Source: Rhytidiadelphus loreus
Lineage: Eukaryota > Streptophyta > Bryopsida > Hypnales > Hylocomiaceae
Assembly: GCA_947034895.1 (NCBI GenBank)
Contig: OX344765.1
Span: 4,035,001 to 4,099,000 of the forward strand
Direction of reading: 5' to 3'
DNA length: 64,000 nucleotides
Shown one piece after another: positions 11,867 to 23,360 of the stretch. Below the pieces are notes generated by a model. The model saw nothing but the letters and a program-made list of their open reading frames with translations, did no database searches and had not been told where the DNA came from. Position 1 is the stretch's first letter, and each line of letters opens with the position of its first letter. The translations under genes and the position numbers were made by a program.

Positions 11867-13877
11867 CGAAGGCTTGAGAATTTTGGTTAGTTCTGAAGCT
11901 TCACTCATCACCGAAAACAAGCTGCGTTTTGCAGTTGAATGGTGACTTACAGAAAAAGAAATGGCACTAGCAATAGCTGCTTCATCCTTTATCCTTTATC
12001 CTTTATTTGAGGGTTTTATGATGCTTGGATTTTGAGTTGAAATCGTACATGACATTCTTGAACCATGTTACAGGAACCGTATTTGCGGTACCATATTAGA
12101 CGGTAGAATACTAATTATGTACTACAAAATGGGAAAACAGACACCATTGATAATTCTTATCTGGATATCATATGAAGATCTAAACCTTATCATGCTCAAA
12201 TGTGACACAATACACGAAGAATTTGGGACCATTTTGTAGCTTTTGAGACATGTAGGAAGTGCAGTACTGATCCAAATTGGGAATGCCATGTGTCATTGGA
12301 TCCCTTATAGCACGAATACAAACTTTTTTCACTGATATATGTGCATTATTAGATTGGTATCGCTTTTTAATGCCCTCAAGTGTTACCAGTTCTTGTGGTG
12401 ATGTGAAAGGGGTATCTTGTGCAGCAAACTCCTGCTAAGAAAGATAACCACCGTTTTGTGTAGTTCTGTTTTATCGGTTCCTTCACAAGTCTGGCACTTC
12501 GTAGCCCTGTTGTGGATTTGTAGTTCCTCTTGAAACAATATTGCAGAATGCTGCTGAATCTGTTATCTGCTTTTGTTATGCGATTTTTTCCAACTCCACA
12601 GGTAGAATCTAGCTAATCTGTATGGATTTGTTAAGTGGTTCTATCTTCTTTCTCTGACATAGAATTTCTTTGTTTGTGATTACGTCATCAGGTCTCCCGT
12701 CTTCAGAGCCAAGTCCGAACATGAACTGGAGGAGCCGTCCATCGTGTCGTTGATGTGCCTTTGCGCTTTTATGCGCTCTCTCGTCACAGGTAATAAGGGC
12801 GTTCGTCTTCACTGGAGTTTTTGTTTACTTCCAGAGAGCGTACCCGACTGGATGGACGCATACAGGCTTACAGAGTCTTGAATGACTTTGATCTGTGGAG
12901 CTGATGAGACTTTTGATGCCACTGGTATGGGTTAAGAGGATACTGAAAACGTCTCCTGTTGAACTCACCCCTGTTACGAACAGCAGCTCACGTTACTTAT
13001 TCATACACCTATCGGTTGAACTTATTTGCGAGTTAGGCGTAAGCATGACCTGGCTAAATGCAGATGGCCACTGATCTTAGAATGGAGATCAATGGGGTTT
13101 GGCAGGGACAAATTCTGTCATATTTTACATCTATTAACATTTTTTATGTTCCTTTAGAAACAGGAGTTTAAAAATCTGAGGTTTTTTTTGGGGGGGGGGT
13201 TATGGACCTTTTTTACATCACGTGTTTTTCCATCATCAAGAGCAGTATGGTAGTCGATTGTGTCGTTCAGAGTGCATAAATAAGTGAAAGGATACTATTT
13301 GCGTCATGTTAAAGCCTTTTAGTAAATGTAGGATTTTGAATTTGGGGAGAAGTATAGAGCTGTGGAGATATAACTGTGTGATCAATATTTTATAACTGTG
13401 TGTGAAATCCTTGTGCAATTTCAAAGTGAGGTTGAGGACCACCAACAGTGATAGCAGACAACGTCGTTTCCATTCAAAGAGTTAGTACTTTCCATAGATA
13501 TTTAGCCAAGTTCTTCTTACACTACTTGATAATAGGTGCATCCAAGTGAGTAGATGAGTAGTTGTTGATAACAAGTTCCGTCCATGAAAATGGGATGAGG
13601 CCCCTAATTATTTTATTTTTCTCTACTTTTGAGCAATGTTGTGCTTTTTGTGTTTGTACCTTTGCAATCTCTTGAGGTGATTATGATTTGTACAACCTTT
13701 GGAATAACAAACAATGCATGAGGGTGATGGAGAATAATGCAAATTATAGACAATGATTGATATTGAATTCCACCACATGTGATCTTCACATAATTGCATG
13801 GCAGCATCAGGTAGGGGAAAGACCCATCACAAACTGACTAATGCATTGATTGCTAACATCCTATGTTTTGATAATTA
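11867..13877. other. 3' flank of the glycosyltransferase and intergenic DNA
   Basis: No second gene is supported. The base composition of 12640-13030 is gene-like, but frames are short and unrecognised. About 65 bp at 13036-13102 (CATGACCTGGCTAAATGCAG, then ATGGCCACTGATCTTAGAAT) repeats intron-3 sequence at 11137-11200 of the glycosyltransferase. This hints at a partial duplication or a small dispersed repeat. Confidence 0.5.
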
Positions 13878-16800
13878 AGGCCCATTCCCACCTGGCGTTT
13901 GCAAACAACGTGTGCTTAAAATTAAAACTTCAGCATTAAAAGGAAATCATTTTTTATTCCGGCGGTTCAGGATCGGAAGTATACCAATTGTTTCCTAAAC
14001 AGGTGCTGTTCCCACATGGCTGGTATTTTATTCAGCAGTTACAAAACCTCACGGACCCCGGCACATCCGCTTACCGATATTGATCTGATGAGAAAAAATG
14101 ATAAAAATTCAAATTCTTGAAAGACTTCGAAAATGAAGAAGACACTCTCCCAAATCCAAGGAATTGTAAAGAAATTCACGTATTGGAAATGCGGATGTTA
14201 TAATTCAATTCCAAATCATGTACTCCTTCCATTGGGTGGCGAAATTGTTTTTATAATGAAATTCATTGTCCATCATGAATCTTCAAAGGATATGGGACAA
14301 TTTGAAGATGAGAGCTTGACCACTCATTGTGAAAACGTAGGAACTATGTGCAATGTAGAACTTCAGAACTCATATAGGCATAGTAGAATAACTTTTTTCA
14401 AGAAACTACAAACTAAGAAAAGTTGTTAAATGAAGTCTTTTTTCATTTCCAAAAATCCGTTTGAAATTTCGAGCCTCCAATCAAAAGTTCGGGGCAAAAT
14501 TTAATTTCAAATCATGAGCTCTTTATAATGGGTGGAGAAATTAGAATGTCAACATGAATACCAATCACCGACTACAAAATGAGAATTATTATGAGTTCAC
14601 TAATGTGGTAAATAACTTTGTAGGTAACATGGGAGGTAACATAATACTAAATATCATTCTCAATGCAATTTTCCTTCATGTGGCTCCTTGTCTTTTGTCA
14701 AAATACAAAAGTGCAATAAGAAAGTGCATTTTAAAAGGTCCTAAATCCAAAGCTTCTGGCTTGAGAGTTTAGAAACATAAGAGGTAGATGTTTTGGCAAG
14801 ATGTTACGTTACCTTTGAAACAACCAATCCAATGTCTTGTGTGGCATGTATATCAAATTTCATGCATGAATTTATTAAAATTTAAATTGGAAAAAAGATA
14901 CATGCATGAGAATTAAACTTATCTCTTTTCCATTGTCACTAAGCTATGTGTACATGTAATCACCATGTATTACCTATTTAGCCAAAACTAGTTGGAATTT
15001 GGATGAAAAGACTACATTTCGTGATTTTCTAATTGATTTTAGCGGTTGGAAGGAAAACCATGTTGAAGTGGACATAGAGAATTTTGACCCCATAATAGAG
15101 AGGTATTCACTTCTAAAGTTCATTATGATAAAACACCAATAATTAGTAATAGGGTCTCTTTCAAAAAAGATAATAAATAGATCAATAGTAGAAACATGGG
15201 CTACATAGATTTGGGAAACATGTTCCTGAAGACCCAAATCTAGTTTAGTTGGCCATGTGAATCTTCTCATGGGGCTTTTCACTAGTCTATGTGGGCCCAT
15301 ATTTCTACTAGTTGATAGAAGGCTATCCATAAATTAAGATTACATAGATTGCATATTAACCCCTAAATATTTTTTTATGTTCAAAAATTGAGTTCAAAAT
15401 TTTAGAATTTAAAAAACAAACAAACTTTGATTTTCATCCTTCAAAAGTTTATTTAAGTAGAAGTACATACAAGATTGAAATAAAAACTAACTTACTAATG
15501 ATTCTTAGAAGGAATTAAAAAGATACTAATCCCAATGATGAGATTGTTCTTAGAAAATAACTAAACCACTTGGAACATTTTTCTAATTTAATTGAAAATT
15601 GAGTTCAAAAATAAATTTTGTTAGTATTTTTTGGAAAAAGATGCTCAAATTTCTCCCAAAATACAAATCTCTTCATCACTACTCCAACTAAAATGAACCC
15701 CATCTTTCCGTATACACAAAAGTTTTTTTTTGAGGATCAAATGTTTTTTAAATATTTGTAAATTTTGTAGAGTTTTTGTTCTACCTTGATAAACTCTATT
15801 TAAAGCAAAGTGTCACATAATTTTTGCTCCCAATCACCAATTGAAATAAAAATCATGTCCATATAAAACTAATGTATTTTTCTATCTTCAAAAAATCTAA
15901 TTAAAAATTGAGATCACATAACCCTACCAAAATACTCGTTTATCTTCCAAGGGGACAATAGTTTTTTCAAGGATTAAATCATTATTCAACAGGGATTGTT
16001 AAATTTGTCTTCTAGGCATTGTAATTTATTCTTTTGGTCCCTCCCTTTGCTTATAGGTTTCAACTATAAAATTCTCTTGCTTCAATCTTCGTTGTATTGT
16101 CCTTTTTTTAATAGAATCATTTTCTCATCACTTGCACCTAAAATACAAAATAAGTAAATCTTATTGCAAATCACAATTTCCATTAATCCTACAACACTAA
16201 ACACTCCAAAAGTGACCAATCAATGAATTTTTAGATCATTGCAAAAATGAAGAATGTACTTTTTGATTCATCAATTAGATCATTTTTGATAGAGTACCTT
16301 TGTGATAAGCTTCTTCTTTCTAGGATTAAAGATACCAAATAAGTGCACTTTGTGGATGAAATGATGAATTGAATTGCACTTCTTGTTGCACAAAGGCTAA
16401 AAACATGTTCCTTCGAATTCTTCTTTGAATTTTGTTCCTAACTTTTTATTGGAGACTCCAAATCTCAAATGGATTTTTGGAAATCCAAATTAGCTTAATT
16501 TACCAACTTTCCCTCATTCAAAGTTTTCTGAAAAAAATTATTTTACTATGCCTACATGAGGTCTATAGTTCTACATTGAACACAATTCTTGCGTTTGACT
16601 TCACTAGGTATGAGTGGTTGAGCTTCTACTAATCTTCATTCAAATATCCCTCATGGATTGCTTAACCTCCCATCACCCCACTTGTATAAATACATTGCCT
16701 ATACCCCACAATAAACTCACATTGATAGTGACATCCAAAATCATGTGAAGTGATATTTGGAAAATTCCAAGGTTTTGGATTTTTTTGAGTTGGATGCCTT

Positions 16801-17110
16801 GGATCCCCCTAATTTCTGCCTTGGGCAGCCACCATTCTTATGTAATGGGCAGTCGACCAGGCATGTTGATAAGAACGTCCAGCAGCTGCTGGAATCTTCA
16901 TTTCCTGAAGATCTCCAAGTTATTATTACGGACTACTTCCTCAGTGGTGGGACAGTGATACTTGGGTGATTAACGGCTTAATGAGTGCTCTTACGACGAT
17001 GCCACCTCGGCTGCCAAGTAGGTTCGGCAAATAAGTAAGCACTCAGGTGGGAATGCTTGACAATTCACAGCTGATTTAATACCACCTTAAGTCCAAGTGG
17101 GAACGGGCCT
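13878..17110. mobile_element. 3.2 kb PIF/Harbinger-like element, apparently non-autonomous
   Basis: The left end AGGCCCATTCCCACCTGG and the right end CCAAGTGGGAACGGGCCT are inverted repeats agreeing at 16 of 18 positions. Each is flanked outside by TTA (13875-13877 and 17111-17113), the 3-bp target duplication typical of PIF/Harbinger elements. Subterminal similarity also exists (GCTGGTATTTTATTCAGCAG near 14020 against a GGTGGTATTAAATCAGCTG-like block on the other strand near 17080). Frames at 14133-14429, 14554-14772, 14974-15330 and 16757-16969 show no transposase or Myb-like motif. The middle is AT-rich and may hold unrelated captured or nested DNA. Confidence 0.7.
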
Positions 17111-17271
17111 TTAGTCATATACTACAAAAGTAAATTGTATGAGTTTAAGTAGTGGAATGCAGTAGCAGAGAATCCTATAGTCCCCCTTAGTCTACTACTT
17201 GGTAAATTTTAAGCTAATTAACTATCAAGAAAATGTGTGTCCCACTCAAATTTGTCTGAAGTCATGAGATG

Positions 17272-17547
17272 TAAGGTGGGCACACCCAAAACCGTCACTT
17301 TTTACTACTAAGCCTAGTTGCTATTATGAAACTGGTCAAATTTTCACATATTCATGTTGGCAAGTGAAAAGAGGTTTCAACGCTCCAAAGAACGCCACAT
17401 TTGGATATTGTATGCAAAAGTTATTAAGGGTCAAAGTTCGTTTTTGAAAGCGCTCTATCCAAATAGGTACATAACTGAAATTCGAAATGTACAAACCTTT
17501 TAGATGGCGCTTTAAGGTCAGGTGCCATTTAACAACATACTACCTTA
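17272..17547. mobile_element. MITE-like element, family D, copy 2
   Basis: It starts TAAGGTGGGCACACCCAAAA and ends TACCTTA. It shares its interior with 30410-30668 (ATATTGTATGCAAAAGTTAT, then GTCAAAGT, then TTTTGAAAGCG, then AGGTCAGGTGCC) and with 6978-7262. Its right edge abuts the 3' end of the decayed copia relic on the minus strand, so it may have truncated that element. Confidence 0.65.
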
Positions 17548-17559
17548 AATGACCTCTCA

Positions 17560-19400
17560 ACTCTTGGAAGTGGACCTTGTTGTTGCGAGTGTTGGGATTT
17601 GAGATAGATACTTCCTTTTCTTATGTGGCCCTTGATCAAGTGACATGTCTTTTAGATATATTTGGTGCAACCTTGGAAGATAGTTTTTTTTGCCATTTTT
17701 ATGCAACTCTAGTTATAACAAAAAATGATAATGGGTTGCTTGATGTGAAAATTCATCTCCTCAAATAGGTTTCTTATCCACATCACGTCTTTGGTTGCTT
17801 CTACTAAGGCTCTATATTTTGCCTCAGAGCTAGATTAGGTGACTTTGTTTTGTAATTTGCTCTTCTAGGAAATTAGAGATGTCTCCAATTCTCCATACTC
17901 ATTATATATCATAACGTGGATTGCCATTCATTTGTGTCTCTCAAATAATCACTATCCAAGTAGCCAAATGGCGTGAGATCTCCCCCTCAGTTGGATAGTG
18001 AATGGCAAAATTGGAGGTGCCTTTAAGGTATTGAAAAATATGAAAACGGCTTGAAGGTGAGAATCACGAGGAGTAGAAGTGAACCTAGTAACTAAGTCAA
18101 TGGCAAAAACAACATTTGGTCGAGTGTTGGTCATGTGGAGTAATTTTCCAATTGCCATACGATATTATATATAATATTGTGGTCGTCTAGTAACGGGGAA
18201 TCCATGTTTGCAAACAAAGTGTTGTAAGTTTGTGCTTATATAGGGATAGGAGCAGAGTGGCAATCGAGTAGCTTCATATTGTCTAGACATTAGCTTGAGT
18301 ATATATCTCTTGTGAGATATAAGTATTTCCTAGGACTTATAGAGGAAATCGACGCCCAAGTAAAGGGACAACATGCAAAGAATGGTCATTGCATAGCTAC
18401 TCTTGAAGCCAAGTAATCTGCTTAGCATTATTCTCGATCACCATTAGATCATCTACATATGTAATAAGTAATAGTGTAGAATCGGAAGTAGTTTGGATAT
18501 AGAGATTGGGATTTGCAATGCAGGGATGAAGACCAAGTGAGATAAGGTAACGATTGATCTTTTTGTGCCATGCTTTGGAAGATTGCCGGAGACGGTGCAA
18601 TCGATATACTAGGTGCTCTTTGCCTAGCTTAACGAATCCAGATAGCTACTTGAGGAAAACGATCTTTGTAATATTTCCATTTATAAATGTAGTCTTGACA
18701 TCAAGGTGATACAAGTTCTAGTTATGCATGGTGGCTATACATACAAGAGTTTTCATGGTCGACCACTTCACTACTAGGGAGAATGTTTTTTTATAGTAAA
18801 ATCTAGAGTGTTGTTGATTCCTACAGGCCACAAGGCAGGCTTTATACTTGGAAGAGGCTGAAGTTGTATCATATTTTAGTTTATACGTCTATTTCATAGC
18901 TATAGTCATGTGTTCAACATGTAATTTGACTAGTGACCAAGTATTGTTGGCATGAATAGACTCAATCTCTTGCTCCATGATGGCTTGCCATTGGGGGTGA
19001 TTTGTAGCATCCTTGTAGAAAAATGTTTCTTCAAATGCGGTTGTGCAAATATGAAGATAGCTAGACTAATTCATTAGAAATGATGAAGCAAACATTCAAA
19101 TCCCTGAGAAACTCATGTTAGTGGCATAGTCGAGGAGGTGGGAACTAGGAACTTAGAAATGACTAGACCGTTGCAGGGATGGAGGAAGAGAATAATTGGG
19201 GTTGGTAAGTGGCATCTCAATGGGGCCATGCTGGACATGCAAGGACGAACAATCATGATTAGTGGATGATGGATGGTTGAAATGGCTTAGGAAATTGGAT
19301 GAACTAGTTGGTGTTAGAATTGGATCTATAGGTTTGACAATTGCCTAGTCTAATGATGAGCAAAGAGGCACGGAAATTAGAATGCCACTAGGGCCCTCAT
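17560..19400 (-). pseudogene. Decayed copia retrotransposon relic (linker, reverse transcriptase, RNase H)
   Basis: On the minus strand the order runs from an integrase-RT linker (about 19400-19150), through the start of reverse transcriptase (QWQAIMEQEIESI-like, near 18980), to an RT core with YVDD in ITYVDDLMVIENN (18397-18600), to the RT-connection block MAIGKLLHMTNTRPNVVFAI (17952-18158) and an RNase H block resembling SSEAKYRALVEATKDVMWI (about 17780-17850). Frames are broken throughout. No LTR, gag or protease is seen. It differs from the element at 23361-28170, so it is a separate insertion. The CACTA element abuts it at 19401. Confidence 0.8.
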
Positions 19401-22400
19401 CACTATAAGAAACCCGTGTTTTTTTTGACAGCGGGCCCGCAACATAGAGTGTCCGAGGTTGGACATACTATGTCCAAGGAGACATCTTCGTGTCTGGAAG
19501 ATGGTTTGCCATTTCCAGCAGATCTGAGTGGCTATTGCAACGGACATGCCAAAATTTAGGTGATAACAACTTCTTGTTTCCACTGATGTACCCCTTTCTT
19601 CTGACATTCTTGCGGACATGAGCATGTCCACAATAGTGTTCGTAAAAATTGGAATTGCCACGTCAGCATCATTGACCTTTTTTCATCGGTTGTAATTTTA
19701 AGTTTTTGTTTTTGTTTAATTAAAATGATTACCCGCCATGAAATAAGGGAGGGCCGGGCAGTGCCCGGTCTTGAAAATTTCTAGACATGTTGACGTGGCA
19801 GATGACATGGCGAGATCAAGGGAAATTTGCTGACGTGGCAATTTTTTGACTAACGTGGCCCGGCCACGTCAGCATAGATTTTGAAGCATTGAGCTTAATG
19901 TCTTCCCTGTTCCTCCTGACAATATTTGTTGAGACATCGTGACGCTTGTTTAGATGTCTCAAAAGACATCTCAATGTCAGTCTAGATGTCAACTGCAATG
20001 TCTTCACATTCTTGGAGACTTTTGTACAAGTACTACAATGTTGACCTTCATGTTTTCAAAAACCCCAAACTGCCTACTGAAACGTCATGACATCTTTTTA
20101 GATGTCTCAGATGACATATGCGTGTTCGTATGGACGTCGCTTGAGATGTCTGACTTAACTAGGGACTTCTTAGCAAGCACTACAATGCTCATGTTGATGT
20201 TGACAGTAACATGTGAATGTCTTTAGATACGTTGGTTTCATTCTGACATCGTTGTCTTCTAGCACAACGATGTTTTGAGGCGTTCATGTGTTCTACTAGT
20301 CTATTGAAGAGTGAGCAACCTGAACAATGACGTGATCGAATAGGAGAGTACTTCCTAACAATGACATTATCCGTTTACATTATCTTATTAAAGCTACTTT
20401 GGAATGCTTAACCGTCTTCTTCGTTTCATTTCTATCTAACACACGGTGAGCACTTCAAGCATTGTAGTATTGTACCTCTAGACTAAGTTCAAGCTAATTT
20501 AATGAACGACATGCACCATTCAATTCAAACAGACAAATAGAAATTGTTCATTTCCAATATTCCACATTAATGTATTAAAATGCGTGTACTTCCTACAAGA
20601 TCATTGCGAGAAAACAAAAGAGTGCATGTGGTGCGCGAGGACTAAGAATGCAACAAATATTTTATTGGTTCTTTCATAATCTTTCATGTACTTTGTGCAA
20701 AAGATCCCTTAGCTATGCTACCTTTTGGGTGTGCGCAGATACAAATATAGTCCTTTAATGTCTTCATGTACAGACATGCAGTGGATCACAAACAAATAAC
20801 TACGAGATGCAGCGGCAAATGTGTCATAATGTTCAAGAAAGTTGTGCCTGGGAAACTCCTTCTCATGTAGACATTCTGCATGACAATGTCCTTCTCTATC
20901 TCCTTCACTTCCTTGTCACAAAGTCTTTGGAATACTCTCCTGATTTTTTTGATAGCCAACTACACATTGTCATCCAAAATGTTTCAAACCACCACCGGTA
21001 GAATCTATAACAAAACAAATGCAAGAGCATTAGTTAACTATCCATCTTGATATTTACATAGACATTTCTAAATGCACCTAGACATTGACAAAGATATTTG
21101 TCACTGCGCAAATGGCATTGGCTGCCTCTGAAGGTCTTTCATAGGACACTCTTGTGTATGCCAAATCTTGGCATATGATTGCACTGCCGCCAAAGAAGAC
21201 GGTACTATCAAGTGCGGGCCAATGCAATGTCGTCACTAATGTCCTTGACAGCATGTCCCGTTTCTACGAGCACTTTCACAACAAACTATATATAATATAC
21301 TTAGAAATCAGTAAATATTTGTGCTTTGAAGAAGGGCGTATGGTACACGCAATTGTAGGGAGACACTACATTCATTTTACAAAAAATGACAAAGGTGATG
21401 GAGACATACAAACATTGGAAGCACTACCTTTGCCATGGACCTGTACATTCTGTCAATTGTGGAATTTGCATGACCTAGTACTATTGGAAATAAAATAAAC
21501 ACTTCTAAGGCAATTGATTTTGGTGTATCTTATTTGTTGCATGAGTACGTGGTAGTCATGTGCTTACATGTTTTGTAGTTTGTCATCCCTATCGCGTTTG
21601 TGAATTGCACTGATATAGTTTGTGAGGGTGCGTAATTGCGTATATTGCACACTATGGCTATGAACTCAGCTTGTTCCTGCGTGGTCAAGATGTAAGGTGC
21701 ATGTGGCATGTGGAAATCATCATTGCATTGCCTTAGCGCCTGCAACCTGATTTCCTCACAAATTCCTAGATCCTTGGCATCCACGCAATTGCTTAGCTAT
21801 CGTTCATTGAAAGCAACATCTTCAAAATATTTTCGCATAAATATTTCTCACAATGCATGACATCCAACATGTATTGTTCTAGGAGATCTTGCAAAAGGAA
21901 AGGTAAAACATGTCAGAAGTAGAAAAATCCACGTGCATGCCTTACCTTATTAGATGTTGTATTAAACAAAAGAATGCCTACAAAGACATCGGCTACAAAT
22001 GTCATGTCTAACAATAACATCAGCACCGACATCCAAACAAACGTTAGTACCAACGTCAGCATCGCCTCTTTTCATCCTCTATCATGACTGCATTTTTAAT
22101 ATCCCATACCGTTTGTTATTCTTCCCACCACCTTTCTTGTATAAATATATTGGCTTCTTCCCTCCCTTTAATCATAATAAGGTGCGTTTAAAGCCTTTAT
22201 TTTGATCTAACTATCAAATATTGTGTATTATGTATGGTAAACTATTTCTGTATATATGATGTATGTATGTATTTAATATTATGTATGATGTATGTATGTA
22301 TTTTATATTATGCATGATGTATGTATGTATTTTATATTATGTATCATGTATGTATGTATTTTATATTATATATCATGTATGTATATGTTTTATATTATGT

Positions 22401-23360
22401 ATGTATGTATTTTATGTTATGTATGGTGTATATAGTATGGTACAAGTATAGAATATTATGTACGAAATTTTATACAGTGTTTATATAGAGGGCATCATGA
22501 TATGGACATGTACATTATGTTAGACATATGATTGTTTTTCTAGACATTATGTTGGATAATAAACTACTTTGCTTAACACATGAATGTCAAATTTGATATC
22601 ATTTTGTACATCAACTATATTGTTTTGGACATTCTATGTTTTCTCTGATGTTGATGAAATAGTGTAGGAAATGCTCATGGTGACATCGTTGTGTCTAGTT
22701 TACTTTGTAGGGATGCAGGTGGAAACATCCAAAGTCAGTTGCAGGTGTTCTGTACAGTACACACTATTGCTTTCAGAGCTACGCCCCATGTCACAAACAA
22801 CATCCATAGGGACAACACAAAAGTCATGGACATGTCGCATTCGGTACAATGAAAATCAAAGTAGACGTCTCTCTTCACAGTGTACGTGACGAGAACAACG
22901 TCTAGAATGACAACATGATGTCATTGTGGATATAGAATGTCTATTGAGATGTCTTCACAAACATCCTAGAAGACGACATAATGTCTGTGTGGTCATCATT
23001 TATGACATAGTAGCATTCCTTCTAGACCTATTTTCAGGCCCCAAAACAGTGCCACATCACACTCAAAAATTAAGCCACGTCGACATGACACGTCACTCAC
23101 GGGTAATGGATGAAAAAAAATCCGACTTGGCTTCCCGCGCTCACGTAGCATGACAGATGGCACAATTTCAAAACCCCGTTGACCAATGTTTTTTTTGACA
23201 TCAAGCCTTGGACATGTGATGTCTGGGCAGATTTTCGATGTGTTTTGCATGTCTTAATGAACGCAAAAATTTGGATGTCTAATTGGACATGGACGGACAT
23301 CACTCCAGACACGAGCATGCAGAATTTGCATGTCAAAAAAAACACGGGTTTCTTCTAGTG
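19401..23360. mobile_element. CACTA (En/Spm-type) DNA transposon, 3.96 kb, probably non-autonomous
   Basis: The left end CACTATAAGAAACCCGTG plus a T-run and GACA is matched by the inverted right end, whose other strand reads CACTAGAAGAAACCCGTG plus the same T-run and GACA; 29 of 30 positions agree. Ends beginning CACTA(C/T)AAGAAA are the hallmark of plant CACTA elements. Many GACATC/GATGTC words crowd the subterminal zones (19430-20240 and 22700-23320), as expected for transposase-binding repeats. The flanking triplets differ (CAT left, CTG right), so no intact 3-bp target duplication is present. Frames such as 21154-21498 do not resemble a known transposase. Confidence 0.8.
22258..22425. repeat. 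29-bp tandem repeat inside the CACTA element
   Basis: About 5.7 copies of a 29-bp unit, GATGTATGTATGTATTTTAT followed by ATTATGTAT, lie in a row with few substitutions. The last copies are shortened. A 62-residue frame across them is only translated repeat and is not a gene. Confidence 0.85.

Noticed and set aside
16757..16969. 70-residue frame in a less AT-rich patch at the right end of the 3.2 kb element
   Set aside because: No transposase or other motif is visible and no splice partner could be found; kept as unexplained element interior.
21154..21498. 114-residue frame as a possible CACTA transposase
   Set aside because: No recognisable TNPA or TNPD-type motif; the frame is isolated and short. 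The element is therefore described as probably non-autonomous.
22258..22425. Regularly spaced repeats resembling a CRISPR array
   Set aside because: The units abut each other with no unique spacers and lie in a plant transposon.
22263..22451. 62-residue Tyr/Met/Cys-rich frame
   Set aside because: It is a direct translation of the 29-bp tandem repeat inside the CACTA element.
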